A stretch of 45,588 nt of DNA from an uncultured Nocardioides sp. Lineage in GTDB: Bacteria; Actinomycetota; Actinomycetes; Propionibacteriales; Nocardioidaceae. Below, one piece after another: positions 17,384 to 25,798 of this stretch (position 1 is the stretch's first letter; each line of letters begins with the position of its first letter). The stretch spans positions 1 to 45,588 of the forward strand of contig NZ_CANKYS010000018.1 in NCBI RefSeq assembly GCF_947488025.1. The letters are read 5' to 3'. Position numbers and translations under genes: made by a program. Under the pieces are notes generated by a model. The model made no database searches and was not told the DNA's origin. It saw only the letters and a list, made by a program, of their open reading frames with translations.

Positions 17384-17669
17384 CCTGGGAGGACGAGGGC
17401 GGCCCAGACGAGCAGGGGGCCGACGAGGGTCACGATCGTGGCGTAGCCGAGGATCTGCTTGTAGTAGGTGTTCTCGTCGATGGTGTCCGGCCTGTTGGCC
17501 AGCATCAACGCACCGTTGGTGCTGAAGGGGCTGACGTCGACGATGGTGGAGCTGACGGCGAGCGCGGCGACGAAGAGGCCCGCGGACAGCCCGCCCTCGG
17601 CGACGAGCGGGATCGCGATCGGGCGAAGAGGGCGACCAGCGCGATGATCGCGATCCATTCCGGACCCAT
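17377..17669 (-). pseudogene. MatC/SLC13-like permease with a large internal deletion
   Basis: From ATG 17669 the frame reads MGPEWIAIIALVALFAR, a normal permease N-terminus, but after about 16 codons it runs into unrelated sequence. A different frame then gives IPLVAEGGLSAGLFVAALAV to the stop at 17377, including VDVSPFSTNGALML and a final transmembrane helix, the C-terminal end of SLC13/MatC-type dicarboxylate permeases. Nearly all of the expected 400-plus-residue protein is missing, and the two ends are in different frames. An ATCGCGATC repeat occurs both near the start and at the junction (about 17617-17655), a possible deletion scar. An open frame of 117 residues (17377-17730) spans it but is probably not functional. 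Confidence 0.75.
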
Positions 17670-17743
17670 AGTTGTTGCCTTCCGAGTCGAGTGTCCGCAC
17701 AGCGGGGCCGCGGGGGGTGGCCCTCGTCACAGTGCTGGCTCAG

Positions 17744-17754
17744 TGGCCTAGCCA
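17744..17754. promoter_or_regulatory. candidate FCD/GntR operator
   Basis: TGGCCTAGCCA, an inverted repeat with TGG and CCA arms five bases apart, matching the TGG-N5-CCA form used by FadR/PdhR-type regulators. It lies between the divergent permease/CoA-transferase operon and the regulator gene, just upstream of the regulator's promoter, so it could control both directions. Confidence 0.55.
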
Positions 17755-17778
17755 ATAGGACAATGAGCCGATCGTCAA

Positions 17779-17784
17779 TACTGT
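17779..17784 (+). promoter_or_regulatory. -10 element of a leaderless promoter for the GntR gene
   Basis: TACTGT exactly six bases before ATG 17791, with no Shine-Dalgarno sequence. The candidate operator is 24 bases upstream. Confidence 0.6.
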
Positions 17785-17790
17785 GGTGCC

Positions 17791-18498
17791 ATGTCCGAGT
17801 CGTCCCCCTTTCCGCCGCGGTTGCTCCGCACGCGTCTGTACGAGCAGGTGGCCGGGCAGATCTCGACGTGGATCGACGACAACGGCCTGCAGGCCGGCGA
17901 CAGGCTCCCGCCCGAGCGCGAGCTCGCCCAGCGCCTCGGCGTCAGCCGTGCCACGCTGAGCCAGGCGCTGGTCGCGCTGGAGGTCGTCGGCGTGGTCGAG
18001 GTGCGCCACGGTGACGGCACCGTCGTCACCGCCGGCCACCAGAAGACGAGCCGCATCGTCGAGGCGATCCGCAACCACGCCGACCGGTTGCCCGAGATCA
18101 TCGAGACCCGTGACGCGCTGGAGACCAAGATCGCCTCCCTGGCCGCCGTCCGCCGCACCGACGACGACCTCGCCCGCATCGACGACGCCCTGGCCTTCAT
18201 GGCCGCCGACGTCGAGGCCGGCGGTCGAGGCGTGGAGGGCGACGAGCGCTTCCACGGAGCCGTCACCGCCGCGTCCCACTCCCTCCTGCTCGCCCGGCTG
18301 ATGGACGAGATCGGCGACCTGATCAAGGAGACCCGGCTCGAGTCGCTCGGCCAGCCCGGCCGACCCCAGGACTCCCTGGCCGGGCACCGCGCGATCGCCG
18401 AGGCGATCCGGGCCGGCGACCCGGCCGCGGCTGCGGAGGCGATGCACGCCCACGTCGCGATGGTCAGCGACGTCGCCCTCATCCGCGAGGCACAGTGA
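17791..18498 (+). CDS. GntR-family transcriptional regulator, FCD subfamily
   Basis: 235 residues. N-terminal winged helix (about 12-80) with LYEQVAGQISTWI, LPPERELAQRLGVSRATLSQAL and HGDGTVV; C-terminal FCD helical ligand domain (about 95-225) with metal-binding His candidates in FHGAVTAASH, GHRAI and HAHVAM. Such regulators usually sense a small carboxylate. It is divergent from the CoA-transferase/carboxyltransferase operon and probably controls it through the palindrome at 17744-17754; the arrangement recalls MatR of rhizobial malonate loci (inference). Confidence 0.92.
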   Translation: MSESSPFPPRLLRTRLYEQVAGQISTWIDDNGLQAGDRLPPERELAQRLGVSRATLSQALVALEVVGVVEVRHGDGTVVTAGHQKTSRIVEAIRNHADRLPEIIETRDALETKIASLAAVRRTDDDLARIDDALAFMAADVEAGGRGVEGDERFHGAVTAASHSLLLARLMDEIGDLIKETRLESLGQPGRPQDSLAGHRAIAEAIRAGDPAAAAEAMHAHVAMVSDVALIREAQ

Positions 18499-19265
18499 CC
18501 TCACTCGAGGCGCTCCTGGTGCTCGCCACCGGGTTCGGCGCCGGGGTGCTCTCCTCGACGGTCGGGGTGGCGTCGCTGCTGAGCTTCCCCGTGCTGGTCG
18601 CGCTCGGCCTGCCGCCGGTCGTGGCCAACGTCTCCAACACCCTCGGCCTGATCCCCGCCGGCATGGGTGGCGTCCTGGGCTACCGCAGCGAGGTCCGCGA
18701 GGCGGGCCCGATCGCGAAGACGATCGTCCTCGTCTGCGCCCTCGGGGCCGTCATCGGAGCCGCCCTGCTGCTGGGCCTCCCGCCGGGCGTCTTCGAGGCG
18801 ATCGTCCCCTACCTCATCCTCTTCACCTGCCTGCTCGTCGGCGTGCAGCCCCGCATCGCGAGGTGGCTGCGGGCCCGCCACGAGACCCGGCACGGCGTCG
18901 CCCTGGCCGAGCGCCGGCACATGTCCCCCGCCACCACGGCCTTCGCCACGATCACGGGCGTCTACGGCGGCTACTTCGGCGCCGGCGCGGGCGTGATGAT
19001 GGTGGCCGTGCTCGGCATCGGCACCGACCTCGAGCTGCGCATCGTCAACGGCCTCAAGACGCTGGCGCTGATGGTGGGCAACGTCGTTGCCGGCCTGATC
19101 TTCATCGTGGTGGCCGACCCGCGCTGGGACGTCGTGGTGCTGCTCGCCGCCGGCTCCCTGGTGGGCGGCTACGTCGGTGCCCGCATCGGCCGCAAGCTCC
19201 CGGACGCGGTCTTCCGGTGGGCGGTCGTCGCGGCGGGCGTGGTGGCGGCGCTACTGCTGTTCTGA
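18495..19265 (+). CDS. TSUP (TauE/SafE) family membrane transporter
   Basis: 256 residues, about seven or eight transmembrane segments, GTG overlapping the regulator stop (GTGA). The two halves each contain a family signature: GFGAGVLSSTVGVASLLSFPVLV and GVYGGYFGAGAGVMMVAVLG. TSUP proteins move anions such as sulfite, sulfoacetate or other organic acids across the membrane. Because it is coupled to the regulator of an acid-activating operon whose own permease is broken, it may have taken over transport; that is inference. Confidence 0.9.
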   Translation: MTSLEALLVLATGFGAGVLSSTVGVASLLSFPVLVALGLPPVVANVSNTLGLIPAGMGGVLGYRSEVREAGPIAKTIVLVCALGAVIGAALLLGLPPGVFEAIVPYLILFTCLLVGVQPRIARWLRARHETRHGVALAERRHMSPATTAFATITGVYGGYFGAGAGVMMVAVLGIGTDLELRIVNGLKTLALMVGNVVAGLIFIVVADPRWDVVVLLAAGSLVGGYVGARIGRKLPDAVFRWAVVAAGVVAALLLF

Positions 19266-20153
19266 CCCGGACGACGAGCCGGTTCGTCCCGGCACCGCGC
19301 CCCGGGCGGCGGCCGAGTCCGGCACCGCCCGGTGGAAGCGGGACATCAGCGCGTCGCTGAGCCGTGGGGCGACGACGTTGACCACGGCGCCGATCCGTCC
19401 CGCAGCAGTGTCCCAGGTGACCCGACGGTCCTCCAGCACGCGGACGACGGCAGCCGCTGCCTGCTCGGCCGTCATGCTCGCGCGACCGTCGTACGCGTCG
19501 GTGGGCACCACCATCGGGGTCCGCACGAGGGCGAAGCGCATGTTGGTGAAGGTGACCCCGTCGGCGTAGGTCTCCCGGCCCGCGATGCGCGCCCAGGAGT
19601 CGAGCGCGGTCTTGGAGGCGATGTAGGCGGCGAACTTCGGCGCCTTGACCTGCACGCCCCAGGTGACGATGTTGACGACGTGGCCGAAGCCCTGCTCCCG
19701 CATCGTCGGCAGCAGGCCCATCGTGAGGCGCACCGGGGCGAAGTAGTTGATCGCCATGGTGCGCTCGAAGTCGTGGAACCGGTCGTGGGAGAGCTCGAGC
19801 GACCGGCGGATGGACCGGCCGGCGTTGTTGACGAGGTGGTCGACGGTGCCGACATCGGCCAGCACCCGCTCGACGAGGACGTCGATCGCGGCGAGGTCGC
19901 TCAGGTCGACGGCGTACGACGACGCCCGTCCGCCCGCGGCCTCGATCGTCGCCCGGACGCGGTCCAGCTCGGCCTGCCGCCTGGCCACCAGCACGACGTG
20001 GGCACCCCTCGCCGCAGCCGCCACGGCCGTGGCCTCGCCGATGCCGGAGCTCGCCCCGGTCACGAGGACCGTGCGACCGGCCAGGACGCTGGGCGCGCCC
20101 GGCCGGACCAGGCGCCGCAACCGCGCCCGGGGCGTGGTGAGCAGCAGGCCCAT
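19251..20153 (-). CDS. short-chain dehydrogenase/reductase
   Basis: 300 residues from ATG 20153, which shares one base with the gdh stop (TGATG). Classical SDR: TGASSGIG (residues 32-39), NNAG, and catalytic Tyr-x3-Lys in YIASK, with a basic N-terminal extension (about 1-25) that may touch the membrane. The substrate is unknown. Its position in the same transcript as glutamate dehydrogenase is probably convenience rather than a shared pathway. Its 3' end overlaps the convergent TSUP gene by 15 bases. Confidence 0.9.
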   Translation of the reverse strand: MGLLLTTPRARLRRLVRPGAPSVLAGRTVLVTGASSGIGEATAVAAAARGAHVVLVARRQAELDRVRATIEAAGGRASSYAVDLSDLAAIDVLVERVLADVGTVDHLVNNAGRSIRRSLELSHDRFHDFERTMAINYFAPVRLTMGLLPTMREQGFGHVVNIVTWGVQVKAPKFAAYIASKTALDSWARIAGRETYADGVTFTNMRFALVRTPMVVPTDAYDGRASMTAEQAAAAVVRVLEDRRVTWDTAAGRIGAVVNVVAPRLSDALMSRFHRAVPDSAAARGAVPGRTGSSSGSEQQ

Positions 20154-23100
20154 CAGGACAGCAGGCCCCGCACCACCCGGAGCCCGACGGACAGGCGCGC
20201 CAGCTCGGCGGTCTCCTCGCGGCAGATCTCCTCGAGCGTCCTGGACGCGCGGCCGACCAGCTGCTCGTCGGAGTCCTCCCACTGCGCCACGCGGGCGGGC
20301 GCGGAGTCACTCGCGTCGGTGGACTCGAGCACCTGGGCGGTCAGCTGCTGGTGGACGCCGTAGAGGTCGTCGCGCACCGCGGCCCGGGCCATCGTCTGCC
20401 ACCGGTCGTCACGGGGCAGGGCGAAGATCCGCTGGACGAGCGCCGGAAGCCCCAGCCGCTCGCCCAGGGCGAAGTGGACGCGGGCCACCTCGATCGGGTC
20501 GAGGTCGAGCCGGTCAGCCGTCTCGACGATGCCCAGCAGGGCGTAGGCCGACGCCAGGACCGCGACACGGGAGGCGAGGTCGTCGGGGACACCCTGGTCG
20601 GTGAGCCGCTTCACGCGGGCCCGGTAGTCGTCGAGCTCGCGCCCGCTCATGATGCGGGGCAGCTCGGCCATCACCGCCTGCACGGGACCCCGGAAGAACT
20701 CGACCGTGGCGCTCGAGTCGAGCGGGGGCCTCCGGTTGGTGACCAGCCAGCGCGACGCGCGCTCCACGAGCGTGCGCATCTCGATCCGCATGCGGGTCTG
20801 CCGCTCGGCGGGCACCTGGTTGTCCAGGGCGGCGATCTCCTGGCGCAGCGGGAGCGAGCCGAAGATCTCGCGGGCGACGAAGTTGGCACGGGTCAGCTCG
20901 GCGGGGCTGGCACCGGTCTCGCCCTGCAGGCGCGGCCAGAAGGTCATGCCGGCGCCGTTGACCAGGTCGTTGACCACCTGCGTCACGATGATCTCGCGCC
21001 GCAGCGGGTGGTCCTCGATGGCCGTCTCGAGGTCGGGCTTCATGCGACTGGGGAAGTAGGCGAGCAGGTCCTCGCGCAAGTAGGGGTCGTCGGGCAGGTC
21101 GGAGGCGACGAGCTCCTCGGCCAGCACGATCTTGGTCCACGCCAGCAGCACCGACAGCTCGGGAGCCGACAGCTCCTGCTTGCGGTCGAGACGGCGCCTG
21201 ACCTGGCGGGTGCTGGGCAGCCCCTCCAGCTCCCGGTTGAGCACGCCGCGCTTCTCGAGGGCGCGCATCCAGTCCTCGTGGACGTGCAGCAGCGACGGGG
21301 CGTGGGCCTGCGCGTTGGCGAGCGCGAGGTTCTGCTCGTAGTTGTCGCGCAGGACGAGGCCGCCGACCTCCTCGGTCATCTCCGCCAGGAGCTCGTTGCG
21401 GGCGTCCTCGCCCATCGCGCCCGACCGTACGACGCGGTCGAGCAGGATCTTGATGTTGACCTCGTGGTCGGAGGTGTCGACGCCGGCCGAGTTGTCGATG
21501 AAGTCGGTGTTGATCCGTCCGCCGTTGCCGCGAGCGCCGAACCGGGCGTACTCCACCCGGCCCAGCTGCGTGAAGCCGAGGTTGCCGCCCTCGCCCACGC
21601 ACCGGGCCCGCAGGTCCTCGCCGTTGACGCGGATGGCGTCGTTGGCCTTGTCGCCCGCGTCGGCGTCGGTCTCCTCCGACGACTTGACGTAGGTGCCGAT
21701 GCCGCCGTTCCACAGCAGGTCGACCGGCGCCAGCAGGATCGCCTTCATCAGCTCCGCGGGGGTCATCGCGGTGGTGCCGGCGGGGATGCCGAGGGCCTCG
21801 CGCACCTGCGCCGAGATCGTGATGGACTTGGCCGAGCGCGGCCAGACGCCGCCACCCTCGGAGATGAGGGAGGTGTCGTAGTCCTTCCAGCTCGAGCGGG
21901 GCAGGTCGAACAGCCGGCGCCGCTCGGCGTACGACGACGCGGCGTCGGGCGAGGGGTCGATGAAGATGTCGCGGTGGTCGAAGGCCGCCACCAGCCGGGT
22001 GTGCTCGGAGCAGAGCAGCCCGTTGCCGAAGACGTCGCCGGACATGTCGCCGATGCCGACCGCGGTGAAGTCCTCGGCCTGGCAGTCGACGCCCATCTCG
22101 CGGAAGTGCCGCTGCACCGAGACCCACGCGCCCTTGGCGGTGATGCCCATCGCCTTGTGGTCGTAGCCGACCGACCCGCCGGACGCGAAGGCGTCGCCGA
22201 GCCAGAAGCCGTAGTCCTTGGCCACGCCGTTGGCGATGTCGGAGAAGGTCGCGGTGCCCTTGTCGGCGGCCACGACGAGGTAGGTGTCGTCACCGTCGTG
22301 GCGCACCACCTCGCGCGCCGGGACCGTGACGCCGTCGACGAGGTTGTCGGTGATGTCAAGGAGGCCGGAGATGAAGGTCTTGTAGCAGGCCACGCCCTCG
22401 GCCAGCCACGCATCGCGGTCGGAGGAGTCGGGGAGCTGCTTGCAGAAGAACGCGCCCTTCGCGCCGACGGGCACGATCACGGTGTTCTTGACCATCTGCG
22501 CCTTGACCAGGCCCAGCACCTCGGTGCGGAAGTCGTCGCGACGGTCCGACCAGCGCAGGCCGCCGCGCGCGACGGCTCCGAAGCGCAGGTGGGAGCCCTC
22601 GACGCGCGGGCTGTAGACGAAGATCTCGAAGCGCGGGCGCGGCTCGGGCAGGTCGGGGATGGCCGACGGCTCGAGCTTGAAGGAAATGTAGGGGTGGACC
22701 TCGCCGTCGGCCGAGCGCTGGAAGAAGTTGGTGCGCAGGGTCGCGCGGACCAGCGTGCGGTAGGACCGCAGGATGCGGTCGTGGTCGAGGCTGACGACGT
22801 CGTCGAGGGCCTTGGCGAGCCGCTCCTCGATCGCCTCCACCTTGGCCACCCGCGCCTCGGCGTCGTGCTCGAGCGCCCGGTCGCCGCGCCCGGGGTCGAA
22901 GCGCGACTCGAACAGCTCGACGAGCAGCCGGGTGATGTCGACGTTGCTGCGCAGCGCCTCCTCGATGTAGTCGAGGGCGAAGGGCGAGTTGCCCTGCTTG
23001 AGGTACTTGGCGTACGCGCGCAGCACGGTCGCCTGCCGCCAGGTCAGCCCGGCGGCGAGGACGAGTTGGTTGAAGCCGTCGATCTCGTTGAAGCCGTCCC

Positions 23101-25042
23101 AGACCGCGCGGAGCGCCTCGGCGAACAGGGTGCGCTCCTCCGGCGAGAGGGTGCGTCCGTGGCGCAGGCCGAACTCGTAGATGTAGGAGGGCCGCGGGAG
23201 CCCGCTGAGCTCGTAGGGGCGCTCGTCGACGACCTCGACGCCCATCGAGGTCAGCATGGGCAGCATCGCGCTCAGCGACAGCGGCTCGCCGACGCGGAAC
23301 ACCTTGAGCCGCGACTCGCCGCGGCGGTAGGTGCCGCGCTGCTCGTCCTGGTCGAAGAGCGCGAGGTCGATGCCCACGTCGCCCTGGATGGCCTCGATCC
23401 GACCGAGGTCGGCCGATCCGCGCTGGGGCTGGAAGTCCTCCTTGTAGGCCTCGGGGAACGCGTTGGCCCAGGCCCGGGCCAGCCGCGACCCCTCGTCGAC
23501 GCCGAACTCGGACACGACGGCCGTCACGAAGTCGTCGCGCCACGACCGCGAGGCCTCCATCAGCCGTCGCTCGAGGTCGGGGACGTCGATCTCGGAGACG
23601 TGCGCGCCCTTCGGCGGGTGGACCACGAAGTGCACGCGCGCGGTCGTCGACTCGTTGACCCGTGCGGTGAACTCGACGTGCTCGCCGCCGAGCTGGTCGC
23701 GCAGGATGTCGGAGAACCGCTCACGCACCGCGGTGCTGTAGCGGTCGCGCGGGAGGTAGACCAGGACCGAGACGTAGCGTCCGTAGGTGTCGCGGCGCAC
23801 GAAGGCCCGCAGCTGGCGCCGCTCCCGGGCGCCCATCACGTCCTGCGCGACCGGGGCCAGCTCGTCGGGTGAGGTGTGGAACAGCTCGTCGCGCGGGTAG
23901 TTCTCCAGCGTGTCCATCAACGCCTTGCCGCCGTGGCTGCGCGGGTCGAAGCCGGCGTGGCGCATGACCTCGGTGACCTTCTCGCGCAGCACCGGGATCC
24001 GGGTGACCGACTCGGTGTAGGCGGCGCTGGAGAACAGGCCGAGGAAGCGGCGCTCCCCCACGACCTCTCCGTCGGGGCCGAACGTCTTGACGCCGACGTA
24101 GTCGAGGTAGGCCGGACGGTGCACGGTGGCGCGCGAGTTGGCCTTGGCCAGCACCAGCAGCTTCTTCTCACGGGCCTTCGCCTTGGCCAGCGGCGGCAGC
24201 TTGGCGAACGACGCCGACAGGTCCTGGTCGTGGCGCAGGATGCCCAGGCCCGATCCGGCGACGGCGCGCAGCCCGCACTCCTCGGGCGCGCCCTCCTCGG
24301 CCTCGAGCTGGTACTCGCGGTAGCCGAGGAACGTGAAGTGGTCGTCGGCAAGCCACGTCAGGAAGTCACGGCCCTGGCGCAGCTCCTCCGCTGACAGCGG
24401 CGGCGGGTCCTGGTCGAGCTCGGCCACCACCGCGAGGACCTGGGCGTGCATCTTCTCCCAGTCCTCGACCGACTCGCGTACGTCGCGCAGCACCCGCTGG
24501 AGGCCCTCCGTGATCTCGGCCGCCTCGTCGTCGTCGGTGCGGTCGATCTCGACGTGCATCCACGACTCCGCCCCCTCCTGGGTGGCGGGCCGGGTCTCGG
24601 CCTGCACGGCGGCCCGGCCGCCGCCCGTCGGCTCGTGGGCGTGCACCTCCTGGAGCTCGCCGGTGATGTCGCGCTCGACGGTGAGCTGGGGGTGGAAGAC
24701 CGCGTGCACGGTGTGCCCGAGCCGGTTGAGCTCCATCGTGACCGAGTCGACGAGGAACGGCATGTCGTCGGTGACCACCTCGACGACCGAACGTCCCGAC
24801 GCCGACCAGCCGGCGTCGGCGATCGTGGGGGTCACCACCCGCACTGCGGCGGTGCCCTGCGGGCGGGAGGACGCGAGCTCGCGGTGCGAGGCCACGGCTC
24901 CCAGCAGGTCCTGCGGGGAGCGCTCGGCGACCTCGTCGGGAGCGACGTGGCGGTAGTAGTCGCGCACCAGGTCGCCCCACTCCGGACGTGCGGCCGTTGC
25001 CGCGTCGAGCTGCTTTTCCTTGGTCTTCTCAGACGTCGCCAC
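20153..25042 (-). CDS. gdh: NAD-dependent glutamate dehydrogenase, large (180 kDa) type
   Basis: 1629 residues, the usual length for the GDH-180 class of Streptomyces and mycobacteria. Oxidatively deaminates L-glutamate to 2-oxoglutarate and ammonia with NAD+. The N-terminal half (1 to about 700) holds ACT-like regulatory regions; the catalytic core begins near residue 820 with ARGGLRWSDRRDDFRTEVLG and the Lys-containing VPVGAKGAFFCKQLP, followed by DNSAGVDTSDHEVNIKI; the last 400 residues are the family's helical C-terminal region. GTG start 25042 is preceded by TAGGGT at six bases. In mycobacteria this enzyme is controlled by GarA; nothing about that is visible here. Confidence 0.97.
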   Translation of the reverse strand: MATSEKTKEKQLDAATAARPEWGDLVRDYYRHVAPDEVAERSPQDLLGAVASHRELASSRPQGTAAVRVVTPTIADAGWSASGRSVVEVVTDDMPFLVDSVTMELNRLGHTVHAVFHPQLTVERDITGELQEVHAHEPTGGGRAAVQAETRPATQEGAESWMHVEIDRTDDDEAAEITEGLQRVLRDVRESVEDWEKMHAQVLAVVAELDQDPPPLSAEELRQGRDFLTWLADDHFTFLGYREYQLEAEEGAPEECGLRAVAGSGLGILRHDQDLSASFAKLPPLAKAKAREKKLLVLAKANSRATVHRPAYLDYVGVKTFGPDGEVVGERRFLGLFSSAAYTESVTRIPVLREKVTEVMRHAGFDPRSHGGKALMDTLENYPRDELFHTSPDELAPVAQDVMGARERRQLRAFVRRDTYGRYVSVLVYLPRDRYSTAVRERFSDILRDQLGGEHVEFTARVNESTTARVHFVVHPPKGAHVSEIDVPDLERRLMEASRSWRDDFVTAVVSEFGVDEGSRLARAWANAFPEAYKEDFQPQRGSADLGRIEAIQGDVGIDLALFDQDEQRGTYRRGESRLKVFRVGEPLSLSAMLPMLTSMGVEVVDERPYELSGLPRPSYIYEFGLRHGRTLSPEERTLFAEALRAVWDGFNEIDGFNQLVLAAGLTWRQATVLRAYAKYLKQGNSPFALDYIEEALRSNVDITRLLVELFESRFDPGRGDRALEHDAEARVAKVEAIEERLAKALDDVVSLDHDRILRSYRTLVRATLRTNFFQRSADGEVHPYISFKLEPSAIPDLPEPRPRFEIFVYSPRVEGSHLRFGAVARGGLRWSDRRDDFRTEVLGLVKAQMVKNTVIVPVGAKGAFFCKQLPDSSDRDAWLAEGVACYKTFISGLLDITDNLVDGVTVPAREVVRHDGDDTYLVVAADKGTATFSDIANGVAKDYGFWLGDAFASGGSVGYDHKAMGITAKGAWVSVQRHFREMGVDCQAEDFTAVGIGDMSGDVFGNGLLCSEHTRLVAAFDHRDIFIDPSPDAASSYAERRRLFDLPRSSWKDYDTSLISEGGGVWPRSAKSITISAQVREALGIPAGTTAMTPAELMKAILLAPVDLLWNGGIGTYVKSSEETDADAGDKANDAIRVNGEDLRARCVGEGGNLGFTQLGRVEYARFGARGNGGRINTDFIDNSAGVDTSDHEVNIKILLDRVVRSGAMGEDARNELLAEMTEEVGGLVLRDNYEQNLALANAQAHAPSLLHVHEDWMRALEKRGVLNRELEGLPSTRQVRRRLDRKQELSAPELSVLLAWTKIVLAEELVASDLPDDPYLREDLLAYFPSRMKPDLETAIEDHPLRREIIVTQVVNDLVNGAGMTFWPRLQGETGASPAELTRANFVAREIFGSLPLRQEIAALDNQVPAERQTRMRIEMRTLVERASRWLVTNRRPPLDSSATVEFFRGPVQAVMAELPRIMSGRELDDYRARVKRLTDQGVPDDLASRVAVLASAYALLGIVETADRLDLDPIEVARVHFALGERLGLPALVQRIFALPRDDRWQTMARAAVRDDLYGVHQQLTAQVLESTDASDSAPARVAQWEDSDEQLVGRASRTLEEICREETAELARLSVGLRVVRGLLS

Positions 25043-25048
25043 GCTCCG

Positions 25049-25054
25049 ACCCTA
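25049..25054 (-). promoter_or_regulatory. -10 element of a leaderless gdh promoter
   Basis: TAGGGT on the minus strand with exactly six bases to GTG 25042; no Shine-Dalgarno sequence is present. Confidence 0.6.
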
Positions 25055-25104
25055 GAACCCGGGTGTGACGGCCACAACATGGGGGTGCGAGCGCCGTTTG
25101 GGCC

Positions 25105-25584
25105 ATGATGAGCGCCATGAAGAAGCTCACGAAGACGCTGACCTACGACGCCTCCACCGACGCCGTCGGGGCCATGCTCGACGACCCGGCGTTCCGTGAG
25201 GAGGTGCTGCGCCGGCAGCGCGTCGTACGCGGCTCGGCGGACGTGGACGGCGACGTGGTGCGGATCGAGCAGGTGCGCTCGGCCGGGGACGTCCCGTCGT
25301 TCGCGCGCTCCTTCGTGGGTGAGGAGATCGTCGTCGTCCAGACCGAGACGTGGACCTCGGCGACCACGGCCGACGTGGCGATCGCGATCGCCGGCAAGCC
25401 CGGTGAGGCGTCCGGCACGATCGGGCTGACCGAGTCGGGGGGACGGACGACGCAGCAGGTCGACCTGGCCGTCACCGTCCGGGTCCCGCTCCTGGGCGGC
25501 AGGATCGAGACGATGGTCGTCGACCTGCTGGGGCACGCGCTCGACGTCGAGCACCGCGTGGGCCAGGAGTGGCTGACCCGCTAG
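25105..25584 (+). CDS. DUF2505 family protein
   Basis: 159 residues (155 if ATG 25117, MKKLTKTLTYDAS, is used, which looks more like family N-termini). A START/SRPBCC-like domain of the DUF2505 family, common in high-GC actinobacteria: TLTYDASTDAVGAMLDDPAFREEVL, ARSFVGEEIVVVQTETW and a C-terminal helix. The biochemical role is unknown; the fold suggests a hydrophobic ligand pocket. It is divergent from gdh. Confidence 0.85.
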   Translation: MMSAMKKLTKTLTYDASTDAVGAMLDDPAFREEVLRRQRVVRGSADVDGDVVRIEQVRSAGDVPSFARSFVGEEIVVVQTETWTSATTADVAIAIAGKPGEASGTIGLTESGGRTTQQVDLAVTVRVPLLGGRIETMVVDLLGHALDVEHRVGQEWLTR

Positions 25585-25608
25585 CTCACCCGCTGGCTCA
25601 CGGCTGGC

Positions 25609-25722
25609 TCACTCGGCGTCGTCCTCGCGGCGCCGCCGCCAGATCACCAGTCCGAGGACCAGGAACGGGCCGAAGGCGAGCAGCAGCGTGAGCGCCTGCT
25701 CGTAGGGGTGGAGAGACCCCAT
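25609..25722 (-). CDS. 37-residue single-pass membrane protein
   Basis: Starts MGSLHPYEQALTLLLAFGPF, with one transmembrane helix (about 10-28) and a charged tail RRRREDDAE. The HPYEQ-plus-hydrophobic layout recurs in small hypothetical proteins of Nocardioides-type genomes (recalled, not searched). It follows pruA on the same strand by about 76 bases. The function is unknown. Confidence 0.55.
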   Translation of the reverse strand: MGSLHPYEQALTLLLAFGPFLVLGLVIWRRRREDDAE

Positions 25723-25798
25723 GTGCCACAGGGGCCGGAGCGGGAGGACGGGGTCGAGCACGACCCCATCCTCCCCCACTCCGCGGAGCGCCCGGACG

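Noticed and set aside
16166..17755. Extended N-terminus of the CoA-transferase running over the permease remnant
   Set aside because: Family members begin at the MVNTHMTSP/MTSPSTT region; the upstream 124 codons are a shadow of the permease C-terminus in another frame.
20351..23872. 1173-codon open frame opposite glutamate dehydrogenase
   Set aside because: Antisense frame produced by high GC codon bias; no ribosome-binding site and low-complexity Val/Gly/Ala/Asp-rich translation.
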